From the NCBI RefSeq assembly GCF_015207665.1, contig NZ_JADEWL010000002.1, positions 62,001 to 126,000 on the forward strand: a DNA stretch of 64,000 bases, given 5' to 3'. The notes beneath the pieces were generated by a model. The model had not been told where the DNA came from, made no database searches, and worked only from the letters and a program-made list of their open reading frames with translations. Positions within the stretch are counted from its first letter, which is position 1, and each line of letters starts with the position of its first letter. Of this stretch, positions 37,483-45,579 are shown in pieces. A program made the position numbers and the translations under genes. Source of the stretch: Plectonema cf. radiosum LEGE 06105 (GTDB lineage Bacteria > Cyanobacteriota > Cyanobacteriia > Cyanobacteriales > Nostocaceae).

Positions 37483-37914
37483 TTACTCTTCTTCTTCTTC
37501 TTCTTCTTCTTCTTCTTCAACAGAATCTTCGTCAACTTCTTTGTTATCGCTGTCAACTTGAATTAAGTGAATATGTTTGTATCCCAACTTAATTTCAAAC
37601 TCATCACCGGATTTTAAACCCATTGCTTTGGTATATGTAGCACCAATCACAATTTGACCGTTTTGATGAACGCTAACTCTATAAGTCGGTTCGCGACCTC
37701 GACCATCTTTTGGTGTTTCCGGACTCAAGGGAATTCCCCTAGCCGATAACAACGCGTCGTAAAAATCTGTGAGGTTAACTCTTACCTGACCATTCTTAGT
37801 AGTAGTGTAATAACCGCACTGCTTTGCTCTTTCTCGTCTTGGTAAAGTAGACAATTCTTTGACTTTTGCAAGCAGTGTTTTTCCTGTTAATGGCGCTGTT
37901 GCTGTTTCACTCAT
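37483..37914 (-). CDS. cyAbrB transition-state regulator (AbrB-like, C-terminal DNA-binding domain)
   Basis: 143 residues from the inner ATG (MSETATAPLTGK); the longer frame to 37953 adds an unlikely leader. Cyanobacteria-specific AbrB with KELSTLPRRERAKQCGYYT, DGRGREPTYRVSVHQNGQIV and GLKSGDEFEIKLGYKHIHL. These proteins (CalA/CalB, Sll0359/Sll0822) act on carbon-nitrogen balance, hydrogenase and heterocyst genes. This copy looks closest to the CalA/Sll0359 branch. The C-terminus is a run of 11 glutamates encoded by a CTT trinucleotide repeat. A long non-coding region precedes it. Confidence 0.92.
   Translation of the reverse strand: MSETATAPLTGKTLLAKVKELSTLPRRERAKQCGYYTTTKNGQVRVNLTDFYDALLSARGIPLSPETPKDGRGREPTYRVSVHQNGQIVIGATYTKAMGLKSGDEFEIKLGYKHIHLIQVDSDNKEVDEDSVEEEEEEEEEEE
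37486..37518. repeat. CTT/GAA trinucleotide microsatellite in the cyAbrB C-terminus
   Basis: One CTC and ten TTC units on the plus strand encode the glutamate tail just before the stop codon. Slippage here would lengthen or shorten the tail without a frameshift. Confidence 0.85.
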
Positions 37915-38634
37915 TACACTCAAATTTTCCTTAATCTGTGCTTTCGCGATCAATAATGCGGTTTTATGCCTGAACTAAAGGCAATTTTTAAACATCCGAA
38001 CATCAAGCTTCTTCGGACTTTCAACTGAACTTCAATTCCTGCTTATATAATTCCCTGAGTCAATTTTTGTGGTATTCCACAATATTTTACTCATAAATTA
38101 CGGTCTTTACGGGAATTAATTTTGGCTATTTTACACAGTTTTAGCCGATGTTTACAATCAGGGATGAAAAATTTTTCTCTCACCAACTTTAAACCAAGCT
38201 AATTAACTGTAATTTGCTTTGACAAAACACACAAGTCTACTACTACAAAAAGTTGCAAACTCAAAAATGTAGCAGGCATTTTATTTTCAGCCAAAGTCTT
38301 TTAAACCTGAAGAGTTGTAGGATTTTCCCTAACATTACTCTGTGGCTCTAGACTGCATAGTATTAGCTAAGGGATTACAAGCATATACCCTTGAAGACAG
38401 CCAATAGAGACAAAAAAAATTATGTCTCTAGATTACGAAGAAACAAAGCTATAGTTACCGCGCTTGTGCGGCAATTTATTATGGTTTTGTTACCTCGTAA
38501 TTTTATATTAAATACTAACATGGACTAATAATAGCAAAATAATTGTTTAAGTTTTAATTATTTTTGCTGTTATGCTTTTATCTATTGTTCTGTCCTTAAG
38601 GGGCTAACTGTTGCTCCAATAATTTTCTCAAAAT
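37915..38634. other. Long upstream region of cyAbrB
   Basis: 720 bp without a gene. A perfect palindrome TTGTGG-TATT-CCACAA lies at 38067-38082, about 150 bp before the cyAbrB start, and may be an operator. The rest is AT-rich. Confidence 0.4.
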
Positions 38635-38890
38635 TCATTTAAGTTTGAGAAGCTGTTTAAAGGTTTCATAGTTACATATCCCACTTTCACCGAATATTCC
38701 TTTATCGGTAACACTGGCTAATATACAAAGCGCATGACAAGCAAATCCAATATCAGATATATTAATCAATTGCTTCAAGTCTTCTATATAATCTTGAAAT
38801 CGATTGGGGTATAAGTAAAATCAAGATTTCTGCCAATTCAACCGTTAAGAATGGTGCGATTGTCCGATAATAAAGCAGTTATCGCCAATT
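38635..38890 (-). pseudogene. Degraded gene fragment of unknown family
   Basis: The minus strand reads YRTIAPFLTVELAEILI in one frame, then after a frameshift YPNRFQDYIEDLKQLINISD, continuing DIGFACHALCILASVTDKG to NYETFKQLLKLK and a stop at 38635. No start codon and an in-frame stop upstream. The composition (balanced, with Cys, Trp-poor, helical) is clearly protein-like. I do not recognise the family. Confidence 0.45.
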
Positions 38891-39381
38891 GGTATCTTTC
38901 AAGAAATCTTATTTGTGCTATTCAGGTTTTGTGAAGAATGCTCTTGAAATCAGGGCTGACTCGCAGAAACTCTCTGTTAAAGTTTGTCTAAAAGTAAACT
39001 TATATTAATGGATCTGGTTGATAATTTTTTTGCTATGGTTGTCAGAGTTGGAAGGGGTTGGGCGTTTTGTGAGAGAATTTTTATTAAGATTCTCTTTTAT
39101 AATTAGTCATTGTTAAACAGCTATTTAAACTTGGTCAACAAGGAGATATAAAAATTCGATTTGATTCCTGTTAGCCCTACGGGTGGCAAGGTCATAATTA
39201 CTTAATAAGGGTGAGATAATAGGGAACAGGGAACAGGGAACATCAAAAAGTCCTACTTTGCATCCCGAATTTTCCTAAAACTCACATATTACTCTTATAA
39301 ATCCTCCTTGTTATAAAGTGCTGTATTCACAACAATTTTCTTTAATGGGCAAGAACAGTTAAAGTCGGAACACGAGGTAAA
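38891..39381. other. Non-coding region before sdhB
   Basis: Contains a GAGAAT/ATTCTC-type hairpin near 39071-39095 and a short GGGAACA tandem run near 39222-39242. GAGG before the sdhB start at ~39373. No gene seen. Confidence 0.35.
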
Positions 39382-40389
39382 ATGCAAGTTAATTTTCAAG
39401 TTATTCGGCAAAATCAAAATACATCTCCTACTGTACAAACTTACCTTTTGGATGTAGAAGAGGGCAATACAATCCTTGATTGTCTCAATCGGATCAAATG
39501 GGAGCAAGATGGGACTTTAGCATTTCGTAAAAATTGCCGCAATACAATTTGCGGTAGTTGTGCTATGAGGATTAATGGACGTTCCGCTTTAGCTTGTAAG
39601 GAAAATATTGGCAGCGAAATAGCTAGATTTGCTTCACTTGTATCCTCGGTAAATCAAGCAAATTCTATCCCTGAAATCGCGATCGCGCCATTGGGTAATA
39701 TGCCTGTACTAAAAGATTTAATTGTTGATATGAAAGGTTTTTGGAACAGCTTAGAAACTGTTTCTCCTTACGTCAGCACTGCTGCAAGAAAAGTACCACT
39801 ACGAGAGTTTTTACAAACACCAGAAGAAAGACAACAGTTAGAGGAAACTGGTAACTGTATCATGTGCGGTGCTTGTTATTCCGAGTGCAATGCATTGGAG
39901 GTAAATCCAGATTTTGTCGGGCCTCATGCCCTTGCGAAAGCTTATCGAATGGTGGAAGACAAGCGCGACAATGAAAAGCAAAGTCGTCTAGAACAATATA
40001 ACGAAGGAACAAAAGGAGTTTGGGGTTGTACTCGTTGCTATTACTGCAATAGCGTTTGTCCGATGGGTGTCGCACCTTTAGATCAAATTAGTAAAATTAA
40101 GCAATCTCTTTTGGAAACCAAACAAGCAAGCGATAGTCGTTCAATTCGCCACCGCAAGGTATTGATAGAGTTGGTAAAAGAAGGTGGTTGGATTGATGAG
40201 AGACAATTTGGTTTACAGGTTATCGGGAATTACTTTAAAGATATTAAAGGTTTGCTAAGTATTGCTCCTCTAGGTTTGAAAATGATGGCTAGAGGTAAAT
40301 TTCCTTTGACTTTTGAACCTTCCCAAGGAACTATGCAGGTGCGTTCTTTGATAGAAGCGGTGGAACGAGAAAAGGTTAATAAAGATTAA
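39382..40389 (+). CDS. sdhB: Succinate dehydrogenase/fumarate reductase iron-sulfur subunit
   Basis: Electron-transfer subunit of complex II; passes electrons from the flavoprotein to quinone in the thylakoid/cytoplasmic membrane. 335 residues with [2Fe-2S] ligands in NCRNTICGSCAMRINGRSAL-AC (C52, C57, C60, C72), [4Fe-4S] motif CIMCGACYSEC and the third-cluster motif CTRCYYCNSVCPMG. About 90 residues longer than the proteobacterial protein at the C-terminus, as I recall for cyanobacterial SdhB. No sdhA nearby, consistent with scattered sdh genes in cyanobacteria. Confidence 0.94.
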   Translation: MQVNFQVIRQNQNTSPTVQTYLLDVEEGNTILDCLNRIKWEQDGTLAFRKNCRNTICGSCAMRINGRSALACKENIGSEIARFASLVSSVNQANSIPEIAIAPLGNMPVLKDLIVDMKGFWNSLETVSPYVSTAARKVPLREFLQTPEERQQLEETGNCIMCGACYSECNALEVNPDFVGPHALAKAYRMVEDKRDNEKQSRLEQYNEGTKGVWGCTRCYYCNSVCPMGVAPLDQISKIKQSLLETKQASDSRSIRHRKVLIELVKEGGWIDERQFGLQVIGNYFKDIKGLLSIAPLGLKMMARGKFPLTFEPSQGTMQVRSLIEAVEREKVNKD

Positions 40390-40923
40390 GATTTTGATAC
40401 TTCTTCGCTTATGACGGGAGCAAGCTAAACCTATGTGCCACTTTTCCCATGGGAGTTTTTAATGTATGAGTAACAAAAAACTAATAGTTACAATTTATAT
40501 GCCGATTTTTTTACTTAGTTTTAATAAAATTAACAAAAAAATGAATTGAATCAAAATTTTTCACATATTCTTTAGGAAAATTTTAAGTTTATGTACCAAT
40601 CGGACAGGCGACAATGAAGAAAAGCATCTAATGGTAGTCAATCAGTTCTCATAAAGGTTACAATTGTTTACAATCTCAAAAAATCAGAAATGTTGAATTA
40701 ATTACTTTTTATCTAACTCTAGGTACTTGTAAAGCATGGTTAAAATCTGCAAATATTAGCAATTAATAATCATAAATATAAAAGTACTCTTGTATGCAAA
40801 ATTTCTAGAGTGCCAGATTTGCACTTTGAACTACCTGGGTTTTCTACTTTTTGTGAGATGTACCCGGTCTAGGAATTTATTTAATTGTGAACTTATCGCC
40901 AAAATTCATTTTCACCACCCTTT
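40390..40923. other. Non-coding region upstream of the sigma factor gene
   Basis: 534 bp, AT-rich, no gene, repeat or hairpin that I can support. Confidence 0.35.
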
Positions 40924-41892
40924 ATGCCTAGTGCTATGAAGACCGCTCAGACACCTAAAGACCTCGTGCGGACTTATCTGCGTGAAATTGGTCGCGTACC
41001 ACTTTTAACTCACGAGGAAGAAATACTTTACGGCAAGCAGGTACATAATGCCACAGTCTTGCAATCGGTAAGAGAATCTCTTGCTGTGGAATTAAAACGT
41101 CAACCGAGCTTAGAAGAATGGGCCTCATGTGCCAAGTTAAAGCCATCTGAATTAGAAGAAACAATAGAAAAAGGCGAAATAGCTAAACGCAAAATGGTAG
41201 AAGCCAATTTGCGGCTTGTGGTTTCGGTGGCTAAAAAATATATAAAACGTAATGTTGATTTACTTGACTTGATTCAGGAAGGTAGTATAGGAATGCAACG
41301 GGGTGTGGAAAAGTTTGACCCGACAAAAGGTTATAGATTTTCTACTTATGCTTATTGGTGGATTCGTCAAGCAATTACCCGCGCAATTGCCGAAAAAGGT
41401 CGTACTATTCGTCTGCCCATTCATATTACCGAAAAGTTAAATAAAATTAAGAAAGCACAGCGTCAACTATCTCAAAAATTAGGACGTGCTGCGACAGTTT
41501 CTGAATTGGCACAAGAGTTGGAGTTAACTCCCAAGCAGGTACGAGAGTATTTAGAAAAGGCAAGGGTTCCTTTATCTTTGGATTTGCGTTTGGGAGATAA
41601 TTACGATACAGAGTTAGGAGAAATGTTAGAAGACCCAAATGCTTCTCCAGAAGATTTTGTGATGCAATCTTCATTATCCTACGAATTAGAGTGCTTAATT
41701 TCAGAACTTACTCCCCAGCAGCAACAGGTTATTACCTTGCGGTTTGGTTTAAATGATGGAAAAGCAATGACACTTGTGAAAATAGGTGAACAGCTTAATA
41801 TTAGTCGCGAACGAGTACGGCAAATTGAGCGAGAAGCTCTAAATAAACTTCGCAAGTCGAAAGGTGATATGGATGAATATTTGGCTAGTTAA
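40924..41892 (+). CDS. Group 2 sigma-70 factor (RpoD/SigA family)
   Basis: 322 residues. Starts near region 1.2 ([21 protein letters not shown]), then region 2 with [18 protein letters not shown] and [14 protein letters not shown], region 3 and region 4 with [20 protein letters not shown]. Lacks the long region 1.1 of the housekeeping factor, so it is a non-essential group 2 sigma (SigB/C/D/E type). Which one cannot be decided by eye. In Nostocales such factors respond to nitrogen or carbon stress and differentiation. In SigA-like numbering all promoter-contact blocks are intact. Confidence 0.95.
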   Translation: MPSAMKTAQTPKDLVRTYLREIGRVPLLTHEEEILYGKQVHNATVLQSVRESLAVELKRQPSLEEWASCAKLKPSELEETIEKGEIAKRKMVEANLRLVVSVAKKYIKRNVDLLDLIQEGSIGMQRGVEKFDPTKGYRFSTYAYWWIRQAITRAIAEKGRTIRLPIHITEKLNKIKKAQRQLSQKLGRAATVSELAQELELTPKQVREYLEKARVPLSLDLRLGDNYDTELGEMLEDPNASPEDFVMQSSLSYELECLISELTPQQQQVITLRFGLNDGKAMTLVKIGEQLNISRERVRQIEREALNKLRKSKGDMDEYLAS

Positions 41893-42223
41893 AAATATTA
41901 ATAGTTATACTTGGTATAAGTAGCTAATTTATGACTATTTGAAAAGGGGAAAATGTGGGGGAACTGATCAAACAGACCCACTAGTTTCCTCTTGATTTTT
42001 TGATCACCTTTAAACTTTAACTTCCTGTATTTATCTATTGGGTGAGAAAATACCCGCTCTTGGTACGGTTACAACGACTTTCATCCCATAACATATTCGT
42101 TACATTAATACCACGCAGAAAAATTCCAAGTATTCTAAGTTTCAAAAGCTACGCAGCATCTCAAGCAAAAGTTATTTATTATACTAGTGGTAATAAAAAT
42201 ATTAAAATATAAGGAGAAAAAGC
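41893..42223. other. Non-coding region with TGATCA pair
   Basis: 331 bp between the sigma factor gene and DUF760. Two TGATCA palindromes at ~41966 and ~42000 flank a 28-bp spacer. AAGGAG at ~42212 is the ribosome binding site of the next gene. Confidence 0.35.
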
Positions 42224-42580
42224 ATGAGTAACCCATCCAATAATAGAGTTTCCGAGTTTTTTAATAGCGAATCCCAGACTTCTAATTCATTGTGGCAGTA
42301 TGTTAGCTCTTTAAGTCCTGAAACAATTACCCAATTATCCAAACCTTCTTCTTCTGAAGTTTTTGGGGTAATAGAGCGCAATATTATCGGACTTTTGGGA
42401 AGTTTACCCTCAGAACCCTTTCATGTCAATATTACGACTAACCGCGAAAATTTAGGTAAGCTTTTAGCATCAGCAATGATTAGTGGTTATTTCTTACGCA
42501 ATGCAGAACAAAGGATGAACTTTGAAATTGCCTTGCAAGATAGTGAAGTTAATGAACAAACTAATCGCGATCGCGATTAG
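42224..42580 (+). CDS. DUF760 family protein
   Basis: 118 residues. SLWQYVSSLSPETITQLSKP, VIERNIIGLLGSLP, FHVNITTNRENLGKLLASAM and ISGYFLRNAEQRM match the DUF760 family of cyanobacteria and plastids. Function unknown; plant members have been tied to chloroplast protein regulation. Strong AAGGAG ribosome binding site 8 bases before the ATG. Confidence 0.85.
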   Translation: MSNPSNNRVSEFFNSESQTSNSLWQYVSSLSPETITQLSKPSSSEVFGVIERNIIGLLGSLPSEPFHVNITTNRENLGKLLASAMISGYFLRNAEQRMNFEIALQDSEVNEQTNRDRD

Positions 42581-42704
42581 TATTTGATTAGTATTTAAAA
42601 GTGAATGTTGTGAATGCACAATTATTAGGTAAAGCTTGTGTACAGAGGGCGCGCCATATTTCACAAAAACGTTACTATATAAAGAGCGAATTTTTCCTTG
42701 CTTA

Positions 42705-43124
42705 TTAAGGTTTGACGATCAAAACCGAGCAATGAGCATCTTCTGTCACTTGAGAGCTAACGGAACCTTGAACAATTCGCTTCATTCCCGTCAATCCACG
42801 ACTGCCAATTACAATTAGATCGGCTTGATAAATATTCGCAAGGCGAGTGATTTCTTCTGCTGGGTCACCCATTACCAATTCTAAATCACTTTTAACAGGT
42901 AATTGCTGCTGATAGGATTCTAGTTGTTTTTCTATCTGTAAATAAGAAATTTCAGATATATTTTGAGGATGGTCTGCGGCTAACTGCATTTCTGATTGGG
43001 GTGGAGGAAAGACATGACATAAAACGACTTTACTCTCTTTTTCCATTACCAATTGCCCTAAAAACTCAATTATTCGTTCGGTCATTTCCGAACCATCCAA
43101 AGCTGCCACAATTGTTTTTAGCAC
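42705..43124 (-). CDS. Universal stress protein (UspA family)
   Basis: 139 residues with TIVAALDGSEMTERIIEFLG at the start and the ATP-binding signature GSRGLTGMKRIVQGSVSSQV (G-x2-G-x9-G-S) near the end, so it belongs to the nucleotide-binding USP class. Internal YLQIEKQLESYQQQL region is helical. Single gene, ATG start. Confidence 0.92.
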   Translation of the reverse strand: MLKTIVAALDGSEMTERIIEFLGQLVMEKESKVVLCHVFPPPQSEMQLAADHPQNISEISYLQIEKQLESYQQQLPVKSDLELVMGDPAEEITRLANIYQADLIVIGSRGLTGMKRIVQGSVSSQVTEDAHCSVLIVKP

Positions 43125-43477
43125 TGATGAGTATCTCCCGCAAATAAGCCCCTAACAAAATGAACAGTTAGAAATCTAGGGCTACGTAAACCCTTTATGC
43201 TTATTTATTTATTATTTACTTATAATTAATTAATTAAAATTAATAATAAATAAACATTTTTAGATTTCTAACCTTTAGATTTTAGTTTGACCTGCTAAAT
43301 TAACTTTTATCAAAATTAGCAGAAAAAATTAATAATTAGCTAATCAGAAACAGCAGATTGTGAGACAAGGTAACAAAAGGACTATGGTATTAGGAAACAG
43401 AGAAGCAACAGAAAGAATTTAAGAGTTATGAATTTATTTTTCATAATTATTAACCTTTGATTTTTGACCTTGAACCT
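43125..43477. other. Non-coding region between hisD and universal stress protein gene
   Basis: 353 bp, very AT-rich, with TTTATTTATTATTTAC-like runs and an ACCTTTGA/CTTTAACC heptamer-like run near 43452-43485 adjoining the hisD stop. No gene seen. Confidence 0.4.
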
Positions 43478-44776
43478 TTAACCTTCTTGTACTCGTCGTC
43501 TTACCGACTCAGCATGGGATGGTAAACCCTCTGCGGTGGCTAGTAAATCGATTGCATCAGCGACTTTACCCAATGCAGTTTGCGAGTACTGAATAATACT
43601 AGAGTGTTTTAAGAAAGTTTCTACTCCTAATGCTGAAGCATATCTAGCTGCGCCAGAAGTAGGTAAAGTATGATTTGGTCCAGCTAAGTAATCTCCTACG
43701 GCTTCTGGTGTAGAATGACCTAAAAATATTGCCCCAGCATGACGAATCAAAGGTAATAATTTCCAAGGGTCGGATACTTCTAACTCTAAATGTTCCGGGG
43801 CAAACTCGTTAGATAATTCGGCGGCTACTTCCAAGGACTCTACTATCACTACTAAGCCGTAGTGAGCTATAGCTTTTTCTGTATTCAACCGTTTTGGATG
43901 GTCAACTAGTTGCCTTTCTAATGCCACCTGCACGTCTTTAGCTAAACTAGCATCGGTAGTTATTAATATTGCTGCTGCTAATGGATCGTGTTCTGCTTGG
44001 GCTAATAAGTCTGTTGCAACGTGTACGGGATTTGCTGTGTTATCGGCAATAATTAGTACTTCACTCGGGCCAGCTAATGAATCAATTCCAACCGTTCCGT
44101 AAACTAACTTTTTCGCCAAGGTGACGTAAATGTTTCCCGGACCAGTAATGACATTCACTTTGGGAATCGTTTGAGTTCCATAAGCTAAAGCGGCGATTGC
44201 TTGCGCCCCTCCAACACGATAAATTTCTTCGATTCCGGCTTCTCGTGCAGCGACTAATACTGCTGGATTAATTCCTTTTTCACCTCCTGGGGGTGTCACC
44301 ATAACCCGACGCGGAACTCCTGCCACTTTGGCTGGAATGGCGTTCATCAATACGGTACTTGGGTATGAAGCCCGGCCACCTGGTACGTATAAACCCGCAA
44401 TGTCTACGGGAGTATATCTTTTACCTAAAACAATTTCATCTTCACCGAAATTTACCCAGCTTTTGGGAACTCGTTGTCGATGAAATGTTTCTATATTGTC
44501 GCAAGCCAACTTGATTGCTTCTAACAAATCCTTGGAGGTATTTTCGTAAGCTGCATCGATTTCCGACTTACTTACTCGTAATTCTTCAGAGTTAAGGATT
44601 TGTCCATCAAATTCGGCAGTGTAATGTAATACTGCTTTATCACCTTGGCGCTTCACCGCTTGCAGTACTTCCCGCACCGTTGCTTCTTTGTGAAGCACCT
44701 GTTCGTCATTAGTGCGATCGCAGATACGTTGCAATTCTGCTATAACGTCTGCCTGCTGATTAATAATTCGCAGCAT
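43478..44776 (-). CDS. hisD: Histidinol dehydrogenase
   Basis: Last two oxidation steps of histidine synthesis (histidinol to histidine via the aldehyde), NAD and Zn dependent. 432 residues from the ATG at 44776 (MLRIINQQADVIAEL); a TTG ten codons earlier also opens the frame. Motifs: GLYVPGGRASYPSTVLMNA, RVGGAQAIAALAYGT, GPGNIYVTLAK, GPSEVLIIAD, AQAEHDP (catalytic/metal residues), EFAPEHLEL and GPNHTLPTSG. Confidence 0.97.
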   Translation of the reverse strand: MLRIINQQADVIAELQRICDRTNDEQVLHKEATVREVLQAVKRQGDKAVLHYTAEFDGQILNSEELRVSKSEIDAAYENTSKDLLEAIKLACDNIETFHRQRVPKSWVNFGEDEIVLGKRYTPVDIAGLYVPGGRASYPSTVLMNAIPAKVAGVPRRVMVTPPGGEKGINPAVLVAAREAGIEEIYRVGGAQAIAALAYGTQTIPKVNVITGPGNIYVTLAKKLVYGTVGIDSLAGPSEVLIIADNTANPVHVATDLLAQAEHDPLAAAILITTDASLAKDVQVALERQLVDHPKRLNTEKAIAHYGLVVIVESLEVAAELSNEFAPEHLELEVSDPWKLLPLIRHAGAIFLGHSTPEAVGDYLAGPNHTLPTSGAARYASALGVETFLKHSSIIQYSQTALGKVADAIDLLATAEGLPSHAESVRRRVQEG

Positions 44777-45579
44777 GGAGTAAGGACTATGCTTTCCTAG
44801 AGACAATTCGGGGATTTGAGGAATGGGAGTATTGCTTTTTGCCTAGCCTAGATGTAGGCAAAGTACGCGCTCTCTCTCCTCTAGCTTAACCTGTATTTTT
44901 TTAATACTCCCACGCTTGATGGTGGGATGAAAAATAATTTAAGACGGCAACTCCTGGTGTTTATCCTACCTAGGCTTGGATTGACTCTAGCGAGGTCAAG
45001 TTTTTTGAACTTTTTAGGGAAGGCAATTTGTAAATACTTCCCTAGAATATCTCTAACTTTAACCGATTGCCAGTGGTGAGGGCTGCCTGTGTACATCCAC
45101 TTTTATTCCCCTCCCTTTTCAAAACATTGTATGGACTAAGTATAATTTTTGCTTATTTTCTAGCTTACTAACTATTATTAGTACAGACACAATATAATAT
45201 TAAGCCTCTACATTTAAATTACCAAACTATTTTTAATTTATAGCTTTTATTTGCCGAGAATATCTACTGTTTACGATCCGGACTTATATCCAATAATTTT
45301 AATCAACACATAGTAACAGATGGTATAGATTAGACAATTTTGTGTATGTATTGTATATGGAATTTAATTTTAACTTATTTCTGACTGGGAATGCACGTTT
45401 TTAGATTTTGGATTAAAAGAGTTAGGAGTGAGGAGTGAGGAGTGAGGAGTGAGGAGTGAGGAGTTAGTGCTTATCAACTGTCAACTGTCCACTGTCAACT
45501 GTCCCAAAACTTGTTGATTGGTATGAAATGGGACTTGAGAAAAATTACACATCAGACCATACTTCATGGTCGTGACTAA
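44777..45579. other. Intergenic region with hairpins and heptamer run
   Basis: Contains GCCTA/TAGGC near 44843-44861 and a TCCCAC-GCTTGATG-GTGGGA hairpin near 44909-44930. The ~44880-45100 block has an open frame on the minus strand without family resemblance that I do not count as a gene; it could be an RNA or element end. At 45421-45466 lies a run of GAGTGAG heptamers and at 45475-45506 a CAACTGT run. Confidence 0.4.

Noticed and set aside
37486-37518. TTC run as a possible sequencing artefact
   Set aside because: It stays in frame with the stop codon directly after it and acidic C-termini occur in this family, so I treat it as real.
41966-42005. TGATCA pair as an operator
   Set aside because: Short palindromes of this kind are expected by chance in AT-rich sequence; no supporting promoter.
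44881-45096. 71-residue minus-strand open frame (MYTGSPHHWQSVKVRD...)
   Set aside because: No family resemblance and contains a hairpin; kept only as a possible RNA or element region.
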